From Pseudomonas eucalypticola (lineage in GTDB: Bacteria; Pseudomonadota; Gammaproteobacteria; Pseudomonadales; Pseudomonadaceae), in NCBI RefSeq assembly GCF_013374995.1, contig NZ_CP056030.1:3752501-3816500 (forward strand): 64,000 nucleotides of DNA. Reading direction: 5' to 3'. Shown here in pieces: positions 26,120 to 36,700 of this stretch. The position numbers and the translations under genes are program-made. Each line of letters starts with the position of its first letter. The stretch's first letter is position 1. A model generated the notes under the pieces. It ran no database searches. It saw nothing but the letters and a program-made list of their open reading frames with translations, and was not told the DNA's origin.

Positions 26120-26974
26120 TCAGGACGCTTTCTTGCGCGTCGTGCGTTTGGCTGGCGCTTCGGTTTTCTTCGCCGGCGCCGGTTTCTTGCCGGCCAGGCT
26201 GCGTTTGAGCAGGTCGGTCAGGTCAATGATGTCGGCGCCCTTCTGTTCGCCTTCCTCGTCCAGGGATGTCACCGTGGCGATCTTGCCTTTGCTGGCCTTT
26301 TCTTCCACCAGGTCCATGATGGTCTGCTTGAAGTCGTCCTGGTATTCCTCGGGCGTCCAGGTACCGCTCATGTCCTCCACCAGCCGCTTGGCCATCTGCA
26401 ACTCGCGCTTGTCGATCTTGGCGTCGGTCACACTGCTGTCCAACTCCAGGCCCTCGAGGCCGCGTACCTGCGCGGGCCAGCGCAAGGTAATCATCACCAG
26501 CGCGTCTTCCAGCGGGCGCAGCAAGGCCAGGTGCTGCTGGGTATGCAGGACCACCCTGGCCAAGGCCACTTTGCCAGTGCTTTCCAGGGTCTGGCGCAAC
26601 AGCGCGTACACCTTGCCACCGCGCTTGTCGGGGGCCAGGTAATACGGCGTGTCGAAGGCCTGCAGCGGAATCTCCTGAGCTTCGACGAAAGAAAAGATGT
26701 CGATGGTCTGGGTGGCTTCCGGCCGCGCCTTGCGGATCTCGTCCTCGCTGATCACCACGTAGCGACCTTTTTCGTATTCGACACCCTTGACGATGTTGTC
26801 CTTGTCGATGTCCTTGCCGGTCACCTTGTTGATGCGTTTGTAACCCACTGGATCCATGCTGCGCTTGTCCAGCCAGTCGAAATCGATGCGTTCGCTGGAC
26901 ACCGCGGTGGTCAAGGACACGGGAATGTGCACCAGGCCGAAGCTGATCGCGCCTTTCCAGATGGCTCGAGCCAT
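26120..26974 (-). CDS. ku: Non-homologous end-joining protein Ku
   Basis: 284-residue homodimeric DNA-end-binding ring protein that recruits LigD. The family start RAIWKGAISFGLVHIPVSLT is textbook. Other Ku-core segments are CK-less YKRINKVTGKDIDKDNIVKG, VVISEDEIRKARPEATQTID, FDTPYYLAPDKRGGKVYALL and the bridge region ALVMITLRWPAQVRGLE. The C-terminus is a Lys/Ala/Pro-rich basic tail (about residues 255-284) as used for DNA and LigD contact. The start is ATG at 26974. It converges with the ligD-DUF72 unit, so Ku and LigD are transcribed separately. Confidence 0.96.
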   Translation of the reverse strand: MARAIWKGAISFGLVHIPVSLTTAVSSERIDFDWLDKRSMDPVGYKRINKVTGKDIDKDNIVKGVEYEKGRYVVISEDEIRKARPEATQTIDIFSFVEAQEIPLQAFDTPYYLAPDKRGGKVYALLRQTLESTGKVALARVVLHTQQHLALLRPLEDALVMITLRWPAQVRGLEGLELDSSVTDAKIDKRELQMAKRLVEDMSGTWTPEEYQDDFKQTIMDLVEEKASKGKIATVTSLDEEGEQKGADIIDLTDLLKRSLAGKKPAPAKKTEAPAKRTTRKKAS

Positions 26975-27090
26975 GACTGATCTCCTGTGGGGCCCTGCGA
27001 ATGAGGGCCTGTCATAGAGAAAGACTGCGGGGTGAAAGGAAGGTTTAACGCTGGACCGAGCGAAACGGGGGTGTCACCTCAGGTAACGGT

Positions 27091-27102
27091 ATTGTATACA
27101 AT
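27091..27102. promoter_or_regulatory. GTATAC palindrome, distal copy
   Basis: ATTGTATACAAT is a perfect 12-bp dyad. A second copy of its first ten bases occurs 140 bp downstream (27231), nearer the NCS1 gene. TTGTATACAA dyads are typical of GntR-family (FadR/VanR-like) operators, but no GntR gene is in the window. Paired sites could support DNA looping over the promoter. Confidence 0.55.
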
Positions 27103-27199
27103 ATTCCTAACCAATTGATCAAACTGACACTGCGTTTTGGATCTAATAGGTAGTCAAAACAATAGCTAAGGCAGGACCTCAAAAAAAATAACACAAAGC

Positions 27200-27214
27200 T
27201 GGCACGATTATGGC
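27200..27214 (+). promoter_or_regulatory. Probable sigma-54 promoter of the NCS1-racemase operon
   Basis: TGGCACGATTATGGC matches the -24/-12 consensus TGGCAC-N5-TTGC with one change (TGGC for TTGC) and the correct 12-bp step between the GG and GC pairs. It stands 55 bp before the NCS1 start. Sigma-54 control is sensible for a nitrogen-scavenging nucleobase or hydantoin transporter. Confidence 0.6.
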
Positions 27215-27230
27215 TACTTGAAAACCACAA

Positions 27231-27240
27231 ATTGTATACA
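27231..27240. promoter_or_regulatory. GTATAC half of the paired operator, proximal copy
   Basis: ATTGTATACA repeats the distal site but loses symmetry at the 3' end (next bases GA). It lies 16 bp past the sigma-54 -12 element, so a bound repressor would block initiation. Confidence 0.5.
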
Positions 27241-27269
27241 GAAACAAATACAACCGTGGAGCCACACCG

Positions 27270-28784
27270 ATGCAGCTCAACAGCCCCGCCGAGTCCTCCC
27301 ATGCCGATTTAACCCACGCCGGGGCCCTGCCCTACCCAGCCCTCAGCCCGCGCCTGCATAACCGCGACCTGGCCCCTACACGCAGCGAAGGGCGGCGCTG
27401 GGGCGGGTACAGCATCTTTGCGCTATGGACCAACGATGTACACAACATCGCCAATTACTCCTTCGCGATGGGCCTGTACGCCCTGGGGTTGGGTGGCTGG
27501 CAGATCCTTATGTCGCTGTTGATCGGTGCCGGGCTGGTCTACGGTTTCATGAACCTGACGGGGTACATGGGGCAGAAAACCGGGGTGCCTTTTCCGGTCA
27601 TCAGCCGCATCAGCTTTGGCATTTTTGGTGCACAGCTCCCTGCTTTGGTGCGTGCGGTGATCGCTATCGCCTGGTTCGGTATCCAGACGTACCTGGCCTC
27701 GGTGGTGCTGAAAGTGATGCTCAGCGCCCTGTTGCCAAGCCTTGGCGCCTGGGACCACAACCAGGTACTGGGGCTTTCCAGCCTGGGCTGGGCGTGTTTC
27801 GTCAGCATCTGGTTGGTGCAGTTGGCGATACTGGCCTACGGCATGGAAACCGTGCGCCGCTATGAAGGCTTCGCAGGGCCGGTGATCCTGCTGACCATGG
27901 CTTGCCTGGCCGCCTGGATGTACGTGCGCGTAGGGGGGCAACTGGCATGGTCGATCCACGAGCCCTTGCAGGGGACCAGCATGTGGCGGCACATTTTCGC
28001 CGGGGGTGCGTTGTGGCTGGCGATCTACGGCACCATGATCCTCAACTTCTGCGACTTCACCCGCTCGGCCCCTTCGCGCCGGTGCATCCGCCAAGGCAAC
28101 TTCTGGGGCTTGCCGGTCAATATCCTCGCCTTCGCCGTGGTCACCGTGGTGCTGTGCGGAGCGCAGTTTTCCATCGACGGCCGAGTGATCGAGAACCCTA
28201 CGCAGATCATCCAGTCCATTCCCGACACGTTGTTCCTGGTGCTCGGCTGCCTGGCCCTGCTGATCGTCACCGTGGCGGTGAACATCATGGCCAACTTCGT
28301 GGCCCCGGCGTTCGTGCTCAGCAACCTGGCGCCGCGGCTGTTGACCTTCCGCCGCGCCGGGATGATCAGCGCCACGGTGGCGGTGCTGATCCTGCCGTGG
28401 AACCTGTACAACAGCCCGCTGGTGATCGAGTACTTCCTGGCCGGCCTGGGCGCCTTGCTGGGCCCGCTGTACGGGATCATCACGGCTGACTACTGGCTGC
28501 TGCGGCGCGGCAAGGTCAACGTTCCGCAGCTGTACACCGAGGCCCCCGACGCCGCCTACCACTACCGCCGCGGCGTCAACCCGCGTGCCGTGGCCGCCGT
28601 GCTGCCCGCGGCGGTCATCGCCATCGTGCTGGCCCTGGTACCGGCCTTCGCGACCGTGTCGGCGTTTTCCTGGTTGTTCGGTGCGGCCATTGCCGCGGCG
28701 GTGTACCTGCTGCTCAGCGACCGTCACCAGTCCTTCTTGGACGTCAGCGGCGAAGCCATCGCCGTCGCCGATACCCAGCATTGA
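27270..28784 (+). CDS. NCS1-family nucleobase/hydantoin/allantoin:cation symporter
   Basis: 504-residue inner-membrane transporter with about 12 hydrophobic helices. The NCS1 signature is near the N-terminus: NRDLAPTRSEGRRWGGYSIF then ALWTNDVHNIANYSFAMGLY. Further conserved stretches are GYMGQKTGVPFPVISRISFG and the loop FCDFTRSAPSRRCIRQGNFW. Known members import uracil, cytosine, allantoin, thiamine or hydantoins. It is followed after 23 nt by a hydantoin-racemase homologue, which favours allantoin or a 5-substituted hydantoin as the substrate. Upstream are a sigma-54-like promoter and two GTATAC operators. Confidence 0.93.
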   Translation: MQLNSPAESSHADLTHAGALPYPALSPRLHNRDLAPTRSEGRRWGGYSIFALWTNDVHNIANYSFAMGLYALGLGGWQILMSLLIGAGLVYGFMNLTGYMGQKTGVPFPVISRISFGIFGAQLPALVRAVIAIAWFGIQTYLASVVLKVMLSALLPSLGAWDHNQVLGLSSLGWACFVSIWLVQLAILAYGMETVRRYEGFAGPVILLTMACLAAWMYVRVGGQLAWSIHEPLQGTSMWRHIFAGGALWLAIYGTMILNFCDFTRSAPSRRCIRQGNFWGLPVNILAFAVVTVVLCGAQFSIDGRVIENPTQIIQSIPDTLFLVLGCLALLIVTVAVNIMANFVAPAFVLSNLAPRLLTFRRAGMISATVAVLILPWNLYNSPLVIEYFLAGLGALLGPLYGIITADYWLLRRGKVNVPQLYTEAPDAAYHYRRGVNPRAVAAVLPAAVIAIVLALVPAFATVSAFSWLFGAAIAAAVYLLLSDRHQSFLDVSGEAIAVADTQH

Positions 28785-28807
28785 TTTCCCCCGCCCAGAG
28801 GTTTGCC

Positions 28808-29527
28808 ATGCGTATCCTGGTTGTCAACGTCAACACCACCGCCGCCATCACCCATACCATCGCTGAACAGGCACGCAGCGTCGCCGCCCCCGGCACGGAG
28901 ATCGTCGGCCTGACCCCGCGCTTCGGCGCGGAATCGGTGGAAGGCAATTTCGAAAGTTACATGGCCGCCATCGGTGTCATGGACGCGGTCATGGCCTATG
29001 ACCAGCCCTTCGATGCGGTGATCCAGGCCGGTTACGGCGAGCACGGCCGCGAGGGCCTGCAGGAACTGCTCAATGTACCGGTGGTGGACATCACCGAAGC
29101 GGCTGCCAGCGTGGCCATGCTGCTGGGCCACGCCTATAGCGTGGTCACCACCCTGGACCGTACCGTACCGCTGATCGAGGACCGCCTGCGCCTGGCCGGG
29201 TTGTACCAGCGCTGCGCCTCGGTACGCGCCAGTGGCCTGGCGGTGCTGGAACTGGAGCAGGACCCTTCACGCGCCGTGGCCGCCATCGTCGCCCAGGCCG
29301 AGCAGGCCGTGCGCGACGACAAGGCCGAAGTCATCTGCCTGGGCTGCGGTGGCATGGCCGGGCTGGACGCGATGATTCGCGAAAGTACCGGCGTACCCGT
29401 GGTGGATGGCGTCACGGCGGCGGTGGCGCTGGCGGAGTCGCTGGTGCGCCTGGGCCTGAGCACCTCGAAGGTGCGCACCTATGCAACGCCGCGCAGCAAG
29501 CGGGTGGCCGGTTGGCCGCTGGGGTAA
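28808..29527 (+). CDS. Asp/Glu/hydantoin racemase-family protein lacking the first catalytic Cys
   Basis: 239 residues with the family start MRILVVNVNTTAAITHTI. Hydantoin and allantoin racemases use two Cys residues, one for each enantiomer. The second is present here in EVICLGCGGMAGLDAM. At the first position, where the family usually has Cys-Phe-Gly-Asp, this protein has IQAGYGEHGREGLQELLNVP, so Gly replaces Cys. It may therefore not racemise and could be a lyase, decarboxylase or isomerase of the same fold. It is co-transcribed with the NCS1 transporter (23-nt gap). Alignment around the first Cys is by eye. Confidence 0.85.
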   Translation: MRILVVNVNTTAAITHTIAEQARSVAAPGTEIVGLTPRFGAESVEGNFESYMAAIGVMDAVMAYDQPFDAVIQAGYGEHGREGLQELLNVPVVDITEAAASVAMLLGHAYSVVTTLDRTVPLIEDRLRLAGLYQRCASVRASGLAVLELEQDPSRAVAAIVAQAEQAVRDDKAEVICLGCGGMAGLDAMIRESTGVPVVDGVTAAVALAESLVRLGLSTSKVRTYATPRSKRVAGWPLG

Positions 29528-29700
29528 GCAGGCGTGGGTGTGCAACAGCGACCACCGGTTTCGCGGCCCTTCGAAGCGCCGCAGAACATCTGGCCGGGTA
29601 CCATGAGGCAGCCCGGCAAGACCAGGGAACACTGCCCTCGCGGCCCACTGCGAAATCGAGGTAAAGTCGCCGTCCTCCCAGCACTTCACCCTCAGCCCCC

Positions 29701-30456
29701 ATGACCCTATTGCTTTTCGTTATCCTGATCGCGCTGGCCACCCTGTGCGCCTTTCTGAAACGGCGCCGCGCCCAGCGTATCTTGCTGGTAGTGTCCGTTT
29801 CCTGGTTCCTCGCCGTGGGCTGCGGCGCGGTTCCCGCCTGGCTACTGAACAATCTGCAGAGCGACTATGGGGTAAAACCGGCGGTGAGCTGGGGTGAGCG
29901 CAACGTGATCGTGCTGTTGGGCGCTGGTACCGAGCAAACGCCTGCGGCCATCGAGCCCGGTGTCTTCGCCTTCCCGCGCCTGGTTGAGGCCACCGCCCTG
30001 TACCACCAATGCCACCAGGCCGGCGGCGATTGCACCGTGCTGGTCAGCGGCGGCGATGCACGCCACCAGGGCGCGGCGGAAGCCACTGTGTACCAGGCCA
30101 CGCTGCTGGCCCTGGGTATTCCCCCGGCTGAGCTGCAGGTCGAAGACCAGAGCATGAACACCTGGCAGAACGCCGAATTCACCGCAGCCCTGCTGCACCA
30201 CCCGCGCGCCAATCAGGTAGTGCTGGTTTCGTCGGCCATCCACCTGCGTCGCAGCGAGCTGTATTTCGCCCATTTCGGCGTGAGTGCCACACCGGTACGG
30301 GCCGACTACCTGCGGGCCATGCTGTCGCCCTTGCCGCTGTCCTACAATTTCATGGCCGCTGATGTTGCTTTGCACGAATACATCGGCATTGCCCGTTACC
30401 ACCTTTATTCGGCGCTGGGCCTGAACCCGTCGCGCCCACAGCCGGGTGATGCGTAA
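29701..30456 (+). CDS. YdcF/SanA-family (DUF218) membrane protein
   Basis: 251 residues. Two hydrophobic segments at the N-terminus (LLLFVILIALATLCAFL and ILLVVSVSWFLAVGCGAVPA) anchor a periplasmic DUF218 domain beginning near residue 65 with NVIVLLGAGTEQTPAAIEPG. Typical of the family are VLVSGGDARHQGAAEATVYQ, EDQSMNTWQNAEFTAALL and the late SAIHLRRSELYF. ElyC/SanA relatives act in cell-envelope or peptidoglycan-precursor physiology; the exact role is unknown. It starts directly with ATG after CCCCC, with no clear Shine-Dalgarno. It stands alone between the racemase operon and the adhesin. Confidence 0.87.
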   Translation: MTLLLFVILIALATLCAFLKRRRAQRILLVVSVSWFLAVGCGAVPAWLLNNLQSDYGVKPAVSWGERNVIVLLGAGTEQTPAAIEPGVFAFPRLVEATALYHQCHQAGGDCTVLVSGGDARHQGAAEATVYQATLLALGIPPAELQVEDQSMNTWQNAEFTAALLHHPRANQVVLVSSAIHLRRSELYFAHFGVSATPVRADYLRAMLSPLPLSYNFMAADVALHEYIGIARYHLYSALGLNPSRPQPGDA

Positions 30457-30567
30457 GCGCAAGCACCCAGGGGCGTGTTCTTGTACAAATAAATTGCACC
30501 TTTCCAAGCGCGGCCTGTCACAGCCCAATCCCCCTCTGAAACCCTCGCACCGCCTGTCGCGTAATCG

Positions 30568-30581
30568 TTGCTAGCTAGCAA
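30568..30581. promoter_or_regulatory. 14-bp CTAG-rich palindrome upstream of the adhesin gene
   Basis: TTGCTAGCTAGCAA is a perfect dyad with another GCTAGC immediately after it (30582-30587). It lies about 29 bp upstream of an extended -10-like TGCTATACC (30607-30615) and about 150 bp before the adhesin ATG. CTAG is rare in Pseudomonas DNA, so three in 20 bp suggest a binding site. Downstream, a weak dyad at about 30609-30637 precedes a T6 run (30638-30643) that may form a leader hairpin. Confidence 0.45.
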
Positions 30582-30734
30582 GCTAGCGCGCGCTTTCGTA
30601 GCCCTTTGCTATACCTACAGGATCCAATCTGTATAGGTTTTTTCGGAGCTGCCTGCCCGCATGCAGCAGAAGTGATGTTCGCCATGCGGTGCGAAGCGTG
30701 GCGGCTTAGAAGAAAGCGAAAGGAAGAGCCGATA

Positions 30735-33700
30735 ATGGACAATATCGTCGTCGCCGACAAAGCAACTGCCCAAGTCACCGCCCAGCAATTTGGTGATGTC
30801 TCACTGCCAAACCCCGCCGTCGTACAGATTCCTGTTCCGCCTGATCAAGTCGCCTCGGTCACCCGTTCCGGTGACGATGCCGTGCTCAACCTTAAAAATG
30901 GCGAGCACGTGCGGGTCAGCAATTTCTTCAAGGCTAACGCCGAGGGCGTGCGCAGTGACATGGTGTTCCAGGACGAAAACGGAACCCTGTGGCAGGCGCA
31001 GTACAACGCCGAGGCCTTCCACGGCTTTACGTTCGCGCAAGTGTCTTCGCTGGATGACCTGCTGGCCGGGGTCGGCGTGGTGGGCAGTGCTACTCCGGAA
31101 TGGGCCATTGCTGGCCTCGGCCTGCTCGGCGCTGGTGGCGCCACCGCGGCCGCAGTGGGCGGCGGCGGTGGCGGCGGTGGCAGCAGTGACAGCGGCACCG
31201 CTGTCGATACCACGGCCCCCGATGCCCCCAGCGGCCTGAGCCTGTCCGGGAATGGCCTGGTGCTCAGCGGCCTGGGTGAAATCGGTAGCACCGTCACCGT
31301 GCGCGACGCCGCGGGAAATGTCCTGGGCAGTGGCACGGTCGGCAGCGACGGCAGCTTCCAGGTCACCCTGAGCAACCCGCAAACCAACGGCCAGACCCTG
31401 GACGTCACCCTTACCGATGCCGCCGGCAACACTTCCGCGCCCGGCACCGTGACGGCCGCCGACACCAGTGCCCCCGATGCCCCCGGCAACCTGGCCGTGA
31501 ACGCCGACGGCAGCCAACTGAGCGGTACTGCCGAAGCAGGCTCCACCATTACCGTGCGCGGTGCCGATGGCAGCGTGCTGGGTACTGCCGTGGCCGGTGC
31601 CGACGGCACCTTCACCCTGACCTTGAGCCAGCCTCAGACCAACGGCCAGACCCTGACCGTGAGCGCCACCGACACTGCCGGCAATACCTCGACCGCAGGC
31701 AGCGTGACGGTGGCAGACACCACCGCCCCTGATGCCCCCGGCAACCTGGCCGTCAATGCCGACGGCAGTCAACTGACCGGTACCGCCGAAGCAGGTTCCA
31801 CCGTAACGGTGCGCGGCGCTGATGGCAGCGTGCTCGGTACCGCCGTGGCCGGCGCCGACGGCACCTTCAGCCTCACCCTGAGCCAGCCTCAGGCAAACGG
31901 CCAGACCCTGACGGTCAGCGCCACTGACGCTACCGGCAATACGTCCACCAACGCTACCTTGACCGTTGCCGACACTACCGCCCCCGACGCCCCCGGCAAC
32001 CTGGCCGTCACTGCTGACGGCAGCCAACTGACCGGCACCGCCGAGGCCGGCTCCACCGTCACCGTGCGTGCCGCTGATGGCAGCGTGCTGGGTACCGCGG
32101 TGGTCGCCGCCGACGGCACCTTCACCCTTACCCTCAGCCCGGCCCAGACGGATGGCCAGTCGCTGAACGTCAGCGCCACGGACGCCGCAGGCAACACCTC
32201 CACGCCCGCCACGGCCGTGGCGCCCGACATTGGCACCCCCGACACCACTGCGCCCGATGCCCCTACCGATGTCGCGATCAGCGGCAGCGGCACCTTGGTC
32301 AGCGGCCATGGCGAGGTGGGCAGCACCGCCACCGTCATCGATGCCAACGGCACGGTGCTGGGCACGGCGGTCGTGGGCGCGGACGGTTCGTTCAGCCTTA
32401 CCGTGAGCCCTGCCCAGGACAACGGCCAGACCTTGCAGGTCACCCTGACGGATGCCGCCGGCAACGTGTCGGCCAACGTCGCCCTCACGGCCCCCGATAT
32501 TCAACCACCGGCGCAACCGGCCAACCTGGTGCTTTCGGCAGACGGCCTGACACTGACCGGCACCACCGAACCCGGCGCCCGGGTGCTGGTGCATGACGCC
32601 AACGGCCAGGTGATCGGCGCGGCGCGTGCCAACCTGGACGGCACCTTCACCTTGACGCTGGACACCGCCCAGATCAATGGCGAACACCTGGACGTCACCG
32701 CCACCGACGCCGCGGGTAACAGCAGTGCGCCGGTTGCCCTGCAGGCCGGTGACACCACCGCGCCCGACGCGGTCAGCAACGTGGTCATCAGCGCCGACGG
32801 CCTGGCCCTGTCCGGCCAGGGTGAGGCCGGCGCCACGGTCAGCATCACCAATGCCGCCGGCACCGTCATCGGTACCGGCACCGTCAGCGCCAACGGCACC
32901 TTCGAAGTCACCTTGGCCCCAGGCGTGACCCAGGGCGACCTGGTCCGCGTGGTGCAGGCCGACGCCCAGGGCAATGTGTCGCCCGCCGTGACCGTGCTCG
33001 CCCCGGATGCCGACGGCCCCGCCACGCCTTCGGACCTGGTGGTCAACGCCGATGGCAGCCAGGTGACTGGCACCGGCACCGCTGGCAACCTGGTGGAAGT
33101 GCGTGACGGCAGCGGTAATCTGCTGGGCTCGGCGGTGGTCGACACCAATGGCCAATTCACCGTGATCCTGACCCCCGCCCAGGCCAATGGCGAAGTCGTG
33201 GATGTCACGGCCATCGATGGCAACGGCGAGAGTTCGGTGACCGTCCCGATAACCGCCCCCGATATCACCGGGCCGACCGCCGCCACCGATCTGGTGGTCA
33301 ACGCCAATGGCCTGCTGCTGACCGGGCGCGGCGAAGTGGGCGCCACCGTCAGTGTCACCGATGCCAACGGCAACGTGCTGGGCACCGCCGTGGTGGCGGC
33401 CAACGGCAGCTTCGCCGTTACCCTGGCCAACGCCCAGATAAACGGTGAAGCCCTGCAAGTCACCCTCACCGATGCCGCCGGCAACCCCTCACCGGCCACC
33501 GCTGTCACCGCCCCCGACCTGGATGGCCCGCTGCAACCGGACAGCCTGGCCCTGAACATCGCCGGTACCGTCCTGACGGGGCATGGCGAGGCCGGTGCGC
33601 AGATCACCGTCACCGACGCCAACGGTAACCCCCTGGGTACCGCCACCGTCGCCGCCGATGGCACCTTCAGCGTCACCCTCAGCAGTGCCCAGAACAACGG

Positions 33701-36700
33701 CCAGACCCTGTTGGTGGCCGCCACCGACGCGGCAGGCAATGGCGCAGGCCCGGTGACGTTCGTGGCGGCGGATACCCAGGCGCCGGCCGCGGCCACTGAC
33801 CTGGTAGTGGACGGCACGGGCAGCGTGCTCACCGGCAGCGGCGAGGTCGGCGCCACGGTCACCGTGCGCGACTCCTCCGGCGCTGTATTGGGTACCGCGA
33901 CCGTCGACGGCACTGGCCACTTCACGGTCAGCCTCAGCACGGCGCAGGATAATGCCCAGGTACTGCAAGTAGTGCAGGCGGACGCGGCGGGCAACCCTTC
34001 TACGCCCGCGCAGGTCACCGCACCGGACCTGGTGGCGCCTGGCGAACTGACCACCCTCAGTATTTCCGCCAACGGCACCCTGGTCAGTGGCCAGGGCGAG
34101 CCCGGCGCCACCGTCACCGTGCGCGACGCTGACGGCAACAGCCTCGGCTCGGCGGTGGTGGGCAGCAACGGCACCTTCGAGGTCACCCTGAGCCCGGCGC
34201 AAGTCAACGGCCAGGCACTGACGGCCGAACAGAGCGACGCTGCCGGCAATGCCAGCCCCACCACAGATTTGACTGCCCCCGATATCCAGGCGCCCGACGC
34301 CCCTGCCAACCTGGCGCTGAACGGCGCCGGGGACGCACTGAACGGCACCGGCGAGCCCGGCGCCACCGTGTACGTCTACAGTCGCGACGGTACCCTGCTG
34401 GGCAGCGACACGGTGGGCGCCAACGGCAGTTTCACCGTGGCGCTCAGCACTGCCCAGACCGATGGCGAGGTGCTGCGCGTCAACCAGACCGACATGGGCA
34501 ACAACACTTCGGCCGATGCCAGCCTGACGGCCGCCGATTCCACGCCACCGGCACCGGTCGACGGCCTGGCCATCAGCGGCAACGGCGCTACCGTCACCGG
34601 TACCGGCGAAGCCGGCGATACCGTGTATGTGCGTGCGAGCGACGGCACCCTGCTGGGCAGCAGCGTGGTCGCTGACAATGGCACCTTCAGCGTCACCCTG
34701 ACCCCGGCGCAGCTCAACGGTGAAGTGTTGAGCGTCACCCAGCTCGACACGGCGCAGAACCCCTCCACCGCCCTGAGCCTGACCGCGCCGGACCTGACCG
34801 CGCCCGCAGTGCCCACGGACCTGGCCGTCAGTACCGATGGCCTGAGTGTCACCGGCAACGCCGAAGCCAACAGCCACATCGAGGTGCGCGCGGCTGACGG
34901 AACCCTGCTCGGTGAAGTCGACGCCGATGGCAACGGCGCGTTCAACGTCACCCTCAACGCTGCGCAAACCAACGCCCAGGCGCTGCAAGTGACAGCGACC
35001 GACGCCAGCAACAACACCTCCCTGCCCGGTGACGTCAACGCACCGGACACCACCGCGCCCCAGGACGTCACCAACCTGGCGGTAAGCCCCGACGGCACCC
35101 AGGTGTCGGGCGTCGGCGAAGCGGGCAGCACCGTGACCGTGCGCGACGGCACCACCGTGCTGGGCACCGGTACGGTGGCCAGCGACGGTGTGTTCCTGAT
35201 TACCCTGACCACCGCGGCGGCCACCGGCAGCACCCTCAGTGTGACCAGCACTGACGCGGCCAACAACAGCTCCACCCCCGTGGACGTGGCAGGCCCCGAC
35301 GGCACTCAGCTCGCGGCGCCCAGCGACCTGGCTCTGAGCAGCGACGGCACCACCCTGACCGGCGCCGGCACGGCCGGCAGCACCATCACGGTGGTGGACA
35401 GCACAGGGACCAACCTGGGGACCACCACGGTCAACAGCCTGGGCCGCTTCACCCTGCGTTTTGCCACCGCGCAGCTCAACGCCCAGGTGCTGCACGTGAC
35501 CGCCACGGACAGCGCCAACCACACCTCGGTGCCCAGCACCGTGGTCGCCGCTGACAGCACAGCCCCCGATGCCCCCACTGACGTGGCCGTCAACAGCACC
35601 GGTACTACCCTCACCGGCAAGGGCGAAGTGGGTGCCACCGTTACCGCACTGGACAGCGCCGGCACCGTGCTGGGCAGCGCCACGGTGGCCAGCAACGGTA
35701 CCTTCGTCATCGCCCTGACGCCTGCCCAGGCCGACGCCCAGGCGCTCACCGTGACCCAGGCCGACGCCGCCGGCAACGTCTCGCAACCTGCCAGCACCGT
35801 GGCCCCGGACCTGACCGCGCCTGACGCCGCCACCGGTCTGGCCATCAACAATGTCGGCACCGTGGTCAACGGCCAGGGTGAAGCCGGCGCCACCGTGACC
35901 ATCACCAACGCCGCAGGCACCGTAGTGGGCACCGGCACGGTCGACCAGAGCGGCAATTTCCAGGTCACTCTCAACCCCGCGCAGACCGATGGCGCCAACC
36001 TGCACGTCAGCCTCACCGACGCGGCGGGCAATGTCTCGGCCGACGCCACCGTAGCCACCCTCGATACCACGCCACCGGCCACAGTCGCCAACCTCACCAT
36101 CAGCAACGACGGCGCCACCCTCAACGGCACCGGCGAAGCCGGCGCCACGGTGCGCGTCACCGACAGCAGCGGTGTGCTGCTGGGCACCGCCACCGTGGCG
36201 GCCAATGGTACGTTTTCGGTGGCCTTGGCCCCGGCGCCGAACAATGGCCAGACCCTGGACGTGTACCAGACCGATGCCGCGGGCAATGCTTCGCCGTCGG
36301 CAACCCTGACGGCGCCGGACATCACCCCACCCGCCGCGTTGACCCAGGTAGCCGTCAACGCCGATGGCATCACCGTGACCGGCCACGGCGAACCCAACGC
36401 CACCGTCAGCGTGCGCAGCGCCGATGGCACCCTGCTGGGCACCGGCCTGGTGGCCAGCAACGGCGCCTTCACCCTCACCCTCACCACGGCGCAGCTCAAT
36501 GCACAAGTGCTGACCGTGACCCAGGAAGACCCACCCGGCAACGTTTCCACGGCCGTCACCGTGACCGCCCAGGACCTGACACCGCCCGACAGCCCCACCG
36601 ACTTGGCCCTCAATGGCGCCGGGCTGCAACTGACCGGCCATGCCGAGGCTGGCAGTACCGTGACCGTCAGCGACGCCCAGGGCAACGTGCTGGGCACCGC

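Noticed and set aside
27423..28781. 452-codon open frame antisense to the NCS1 transporter.
   Set aside because: The translation is His/Gln/Gly-rich without any family motif, while the sense strand encodes a clear NCS1 transporter.
31100..31200. LapG-type cleavage site in the adhesin near the sequence GATAAAVGG.
   Set aside because: It resembles the dialanine site of LapA only loosely, and no lapG or lapD gene is in the window.
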